Source: Gluconobacter roseus NBRC 3990
GTDB taxonomy: Bacteria > Pseudomonadota > Alphaproteobacteria > Acetobacterales > Acetobacteraceae
Assembly (NCBI RefSeq): GCF_006538885.1
Contig: NZ_BJLY01000001.1
Location: forward strand, 620,001 to 684,000
Length of the DNA stretch: 64,000 nt
Reading direction: 5' to 3'
Positions 61,491 to 64,000 of this stretch are shown here, in pieces. The notes under the pieces were generated by a model. The model was not told the DNA's origin, did not search any database, and was given only the letters and a program-made list of their open reading frames with translations. How positions within the stretch are numbered: position 1 is the stretch's first letter; each line of letters begins with the position of its first letter. Both the position numbers and the translations under genes were made by a program.

Positions 61491-64000
61491 TCAGTTTTCC
61501 TGCTCTTCGGGGCGCAGGAAGCGGGCGATGTCTTCCAGTGCCTCGGCCAGCGGCATGCGGCGGACGTCCACGCCGTCGGGGAAGGCCGAGAGCAGGCGTG
61601 AGGGCATGCGGCGGTCCAGCATGACGAAGACGCCGCGATCGGTGCCCTGACGGATCAGGCGACCGAAGGCCTGTCGCAGGCGCATGCGGGTGATGCGGTC
61701 GTCGTAATCGCCTGGGCGGCCTTCGGACAACAAACGTCGGCGTTCGCGGTGCAGGATGTCGGGGCGGGGCCAGGGCGTCTTTTCGAACACGACCATGCGC
61801 AGGGCTTCTCCGGGGACGTCCACGCCGTCGCGCATGGCGTCTGTGCCCAGCAAGCAGCTATGGGTTTCGGTGCGGAAGACGTCCACGAGGGTGGCGTTGT
61901 CCATCGCATCGACATGCTGCGCGTAGAGCGGGAAGCCCTGCGTTTCCAGCGGTTCGTGGATGCGCCGATGGACTTCTCGCAGGCGGCGGATGGCCGTGAA
62001 CAGGCCGAGCGCGCCGCCGCCTGCGGTTTCGAACAGGGCACGGAAAGCGTGGGCAAGGGACGGGATTTCGCCCGAGACGTCCGTGATGACATAGGCGCGC
62101 GTCTGCGTGGCGTAGTCGAACGGGCTCATGACCGAAGCGCGGATCGGCGGCTTGAGAAAATGCGTGGCGCCCAGGCGCAGTTCGGCCGCGTGCCAGCTGG
62201 CCTCGTTCTGCGCGTCGCCATGGCCGGTCTGGTCGCGCAGGGTGGCGGACGTCATGAGCAGGCCGTGGGCGGGTGTCTGGATTGTCGAGACGAAGGGAAT
62301 GGTCGGGTCCAGCCAGTGCCGGTACAGGCCAATGTCGTGGTCGCCCTGTGTGGCGCGGGTGCGGGGCAGGCGTTCGGTGCGGATGAAGTCCACGAAAGTG
62401 GGTGTGACGTCCGGTTCGGGGGGCGTCTGAAGTGCGTCCAGCATGCCGATCCAGCCGGACAGGCGGCTGATGGCGCGGCGGTGCAGGGTGCGGATCATGG
62501 CCTCGATGCGCTGGCGGGTCGGGGCGTCCATTTCCGCATCGTCCTCGACCTGTGCGGCGAGGCGGTCGGCCAGCATTCTGATGGGATCGCGCAGGCGGGT
62601 CAGGGCGCGGCTGAGGGTTTCGGCGGCGCTGGTGACGTCCTCATTGACGGGGTGCAGGTCACATTCCGCCGAAATATAGCCGTCGCGGCTGTCTTTGGTC
62701 TGTCGGGCGCGGAGCTGGTGGTCCAGGGCGCGCAGGAAGGCTTCGGATGGGTTTTCAGGTGCAGGGTCTTCGGGGATCAGCAGGGGTGTTTCGCCGGGCA
62801 GCGGGAGAAGGTCCGGGTCCTGTTCGGTCTCGGCCTGCGGGCGCAGGCGCGTGCTCCAGCCGGGGGCGGGCAGGGCGCGGGCGGCCTGAAGTGCGGCCTG
62901 AAGCGGCGTGTCGATCATGGGGAGGCGTTCGACCAGATCATCCAGACGGCGTTGCAGACCACGGGCGCGGGAGCGGCTGCCTTCGGCGCCGAGCAGCCAA
63001 CGGCGGAGTTCGGCGGCTTCGAGGCCGGACAGGGCGGTAGCGAAGGCGCTGTCGGCGGCGTCGGGGATGTGATGGCCTTCGTCGAAAACGTAGCGCGTGG
63101 GGGTGGTGTCTTCGTCGGGAAGGCCGGGTGGGGCGAGGGCGGCCCAAGCGGCCTGCGAGAGGACGAGGGCGTGGTTGGCGACGACCAGATCGGCCTGACG
63201 GGCGCGGCGGATGCCGTGTTCGACGAAGCAGGTCTGGTAGTGCGGGCATGCGGCGTGGATGCATTCGCCCCGTCGGTCCGCGACGCCGAACAATGTGCCG
63301 TGGCCGAAGAGTTCGCCGAACCAGCCGGGGAGGTCACCGCCCATGAGATCGCCGTCGCGGCTGGCTTCGGCCCAGCGGGCGAGCAGGGCCATGGGAAGCA
63401 GGGCCGCGAAACCGTCAGGGCCGCGGGAGGTGGCGACGTTGAGCAGGTCTTCCATGTTCAGCAGGCACAGATAGTTCTCGCGGCCTTTGCGGACGACGAC
63501 CTTGTCCCGCAGGGTGGTTTCGTCCGGGTAAAGGCGGCGGAGTTCCTGTTCGATCTGGCGCTGGAGGTGGCGGGTATAGGTGCTGACCCAGACGGCACCG
63601 TCATTCTGTTCGGCCCAGAGGCTGGCGGGGGCGATGTAGCCGAGCGTCTTGCCCGTGCCGGTTCCGGCTTCGGCGAGGACGACATTGGGGGAGCCTATGC
63701 TTTCGCGCGGCTCGAAAGCGGCCGTGGCGACCGAGGCAAAATCGGCCTGACCGGGGCGGATTTCGGCGTTTTCGCCGAGGATTTCGCGCAGACGCTGGCG
63801 GGCGGCATTGGGTGAGACGGGCTGGCTTCCGGGTGCGGGCCTAGGGGCGGTTTCTTCCCAGCGGGGCAGGCGTTTCCAGATGCGGATGGCTTCGTAGGGA
63901 TGGGCGCCTGTTGTGTCTCGTGGAGTGCCGAGGACGTCCGTGACTTCGCCGCTCCAGGCCCAGCCGGCGCGGGTCAGGGGGACCATCAGGGCGCGCAGGC
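61491..64000 (-). CDS. DinG/XPD-family ATP-dependent helicase, 5' end outside the window
   Basis: A superfamily 2 Fe-S helicase of the DinG/XPD type. Walker A is AEAGTGTGKT, the DEAH-like box is FDEGHH, and the helicase C-terminal part contains GTDAMRDGVDVPG and RMRLRQAFGRLIRQG. The Fe-S cysteines are Cys in YLCLLN and in ECIHAACPHYQTC. The ATG at 63986 is preceded in frame by open sequence to the window end (LRAL...), and the family has further N-terminal residues, so the gene probably starts beyond the window. DinG unwinds D-loops, R-loops and G4 structures in repair. The 3' end at 61491 is complete. Confidence 0.9.
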   Translation of the reverse strand, partial: LRALMVPLTRAGWAWSGEVTDVLGTPRDTTGAHPYEAIRIWKRLPRWEETAPRPAPGSQPVSPNAARQRLREILGENAEIRPGQADFASVATAAFEPRESIGSPNVVLAEAGTGTGKTLGYIAPASLWAEQNDGAVWVSTYTRHLQRQIEQELRRLYPDETTLRDKVVVRKGRENYLCLLNMEDLLNVATSRGPDGFAALLPMALLARWAEASRDGDLMGGDLPGWFGELFGHGTLFGVADRRGECIHAACPHYQTCFVEHGIRRARQADLVVANHALVLSQAAWAALAPPGLPDEDTTPTRYVFDEGHHIPDAADSAFATALSGLEAAELRRWLLGAEGSRSRARGLQRRLDDLVERLPMIDTPLQAALQAARALPAPGWSTRLRPQAETEQDPDLLPLPGETPLLIPEDPAPENPSEAFLRALDHQLRARQTKDSRDGYISAECDLHPVNEDVTSAAETLSRALTRLRDPIRMLADRLAAQVEDDAEMDAPTRQRIEAMIRTLHRRAISRLSGWIGMLDALQTPPEPDVTPTFVDFIRTERLPRTRATQGDHDIGLYRHWLDPTIPFVSTIQTPAHGLLMTSATLRDQTGHGDAQNEASWHAAELRLGATHFLKPPIRASVMSPFDYATQTRAYVITDVSGEIPSLAHAFRALFETAGGGALGLFTAIRRLREVHRRIHEPLETQGFPLYAQHVDAMDNATLVDVFRTETHSCLLGTDAMRDGVDVPGEALRMVVFEKTPWPRPDILHRERRRLLSEGRPGDYDDRITRMRLRQAFGRLIRQGTDRGVFVMLDRRMPSRLLSAFPDGVDVRRMPLAEALEDIARFLRPEEQEN

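Noticed and set aside
61749..63815. A 688-codon open frame antisense to the DinG-like helicase
   Set aside because: The helicase motifs are on the minus strand; the plus-strand frame is a codon-bias shadow.

Overview
The window reads as chromosomal DNA of an acetic acid bacterium (Acetobacteraceae), most likely Gluconobacter or a close relative. The indicators are a membrane-bound PQQ glucose dehydrogenase with a five-helix N-terminal anchor, large TonB receptors, a PmtA-type phospholipid methyltransferase, a CIRCE-controlled groESL operon, and alphaproteobacterial synteny such as secB/Tim44-like/mltA. It is GC-rich and densely coded on both strands, with many 1-4 nt stop/start overlaps. I see no tRNA, rRNA, CRISPR, integrase, transposase or prophage. 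The assignment to genus is inference from gene content.

Layout. 1-7 kb: a 5'-truncated ABC1/UbiB-type kinase, glucose dehydrogenase, a TonB receptor with a His-rich linker, and an AT-rich intergenic region. 7-13 kb: uvrB, aldose 1-epimerase overlapping greB, and gshB. 13-16 kb: pmtA, then a tight unit of a degenerate cytochrome oxidase subunit I-like protein, ctaB and a 40-residue CoxF-like protein. 16-22 kb: a Tim44-like protein, pmbA, an M16 protease, thrC and a secreted propeller protein. 22-31 kb: a TPR/glycosyltransferase-like protein, glnD, mutS interrupted by an in-frame stop, and murJ. 31-35 kb: small membrane and DUF4112 proteins, glutathione peroxidase, NupC and SodC. 35-41.5 kb: a leftward operon tsaD, a ubiquitin-like small protein ending in Gly-Gly, a DUF4132 protein, rlmJ, gpsA and a TylF-like methyltransferase. 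41.5-53 kb: hemC, hemD, secB, a Tim44-like protein, mltA, an orphan DNA methyltransferase, a tri-heme cytochrome c peroxidase, a secretory lipase, an Smr protein, a solute-binding protein, hemF and mtnP. 53-64 kb: a small-hypothetical/SDR/dienelactone hydrolase operon, DUF4169, groESL, a second TonB receptor and a 5'-truncated DinG-like helicase.

Three observations stand out. (1) A 118-residue beta-grasp (MoaD/ThiS/ubiquitin-like) candidate ends exactly in Gly-Gly and sits one base before a DUF4132 gene, suggesting an uncharacterised ubiquitin-like pair. (2) A COX1-derived protein appears to keep both low-spin heme histidines but has lost the CuB/heme-a3 ligands, while preserving ctaD-ctaB-coxF gene order. 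(3) mutS has a TAA in its C-terminal helix-turn-helix while the old frame stays open for 83 further codons to the natural stop overlapping glnD. This predicts a mismatch-repair defect unless it is a sequence error.

Together the genes cover periplasmic sugar oxidation and outer-membrane uptake, heme and respiratory-chain assembly, envelope biogenesis (MurJ, MltA, SecB, PmtA, GpsA), peroxide and superoxide defence, DNA repair, and nitrogen and amino-acid control.
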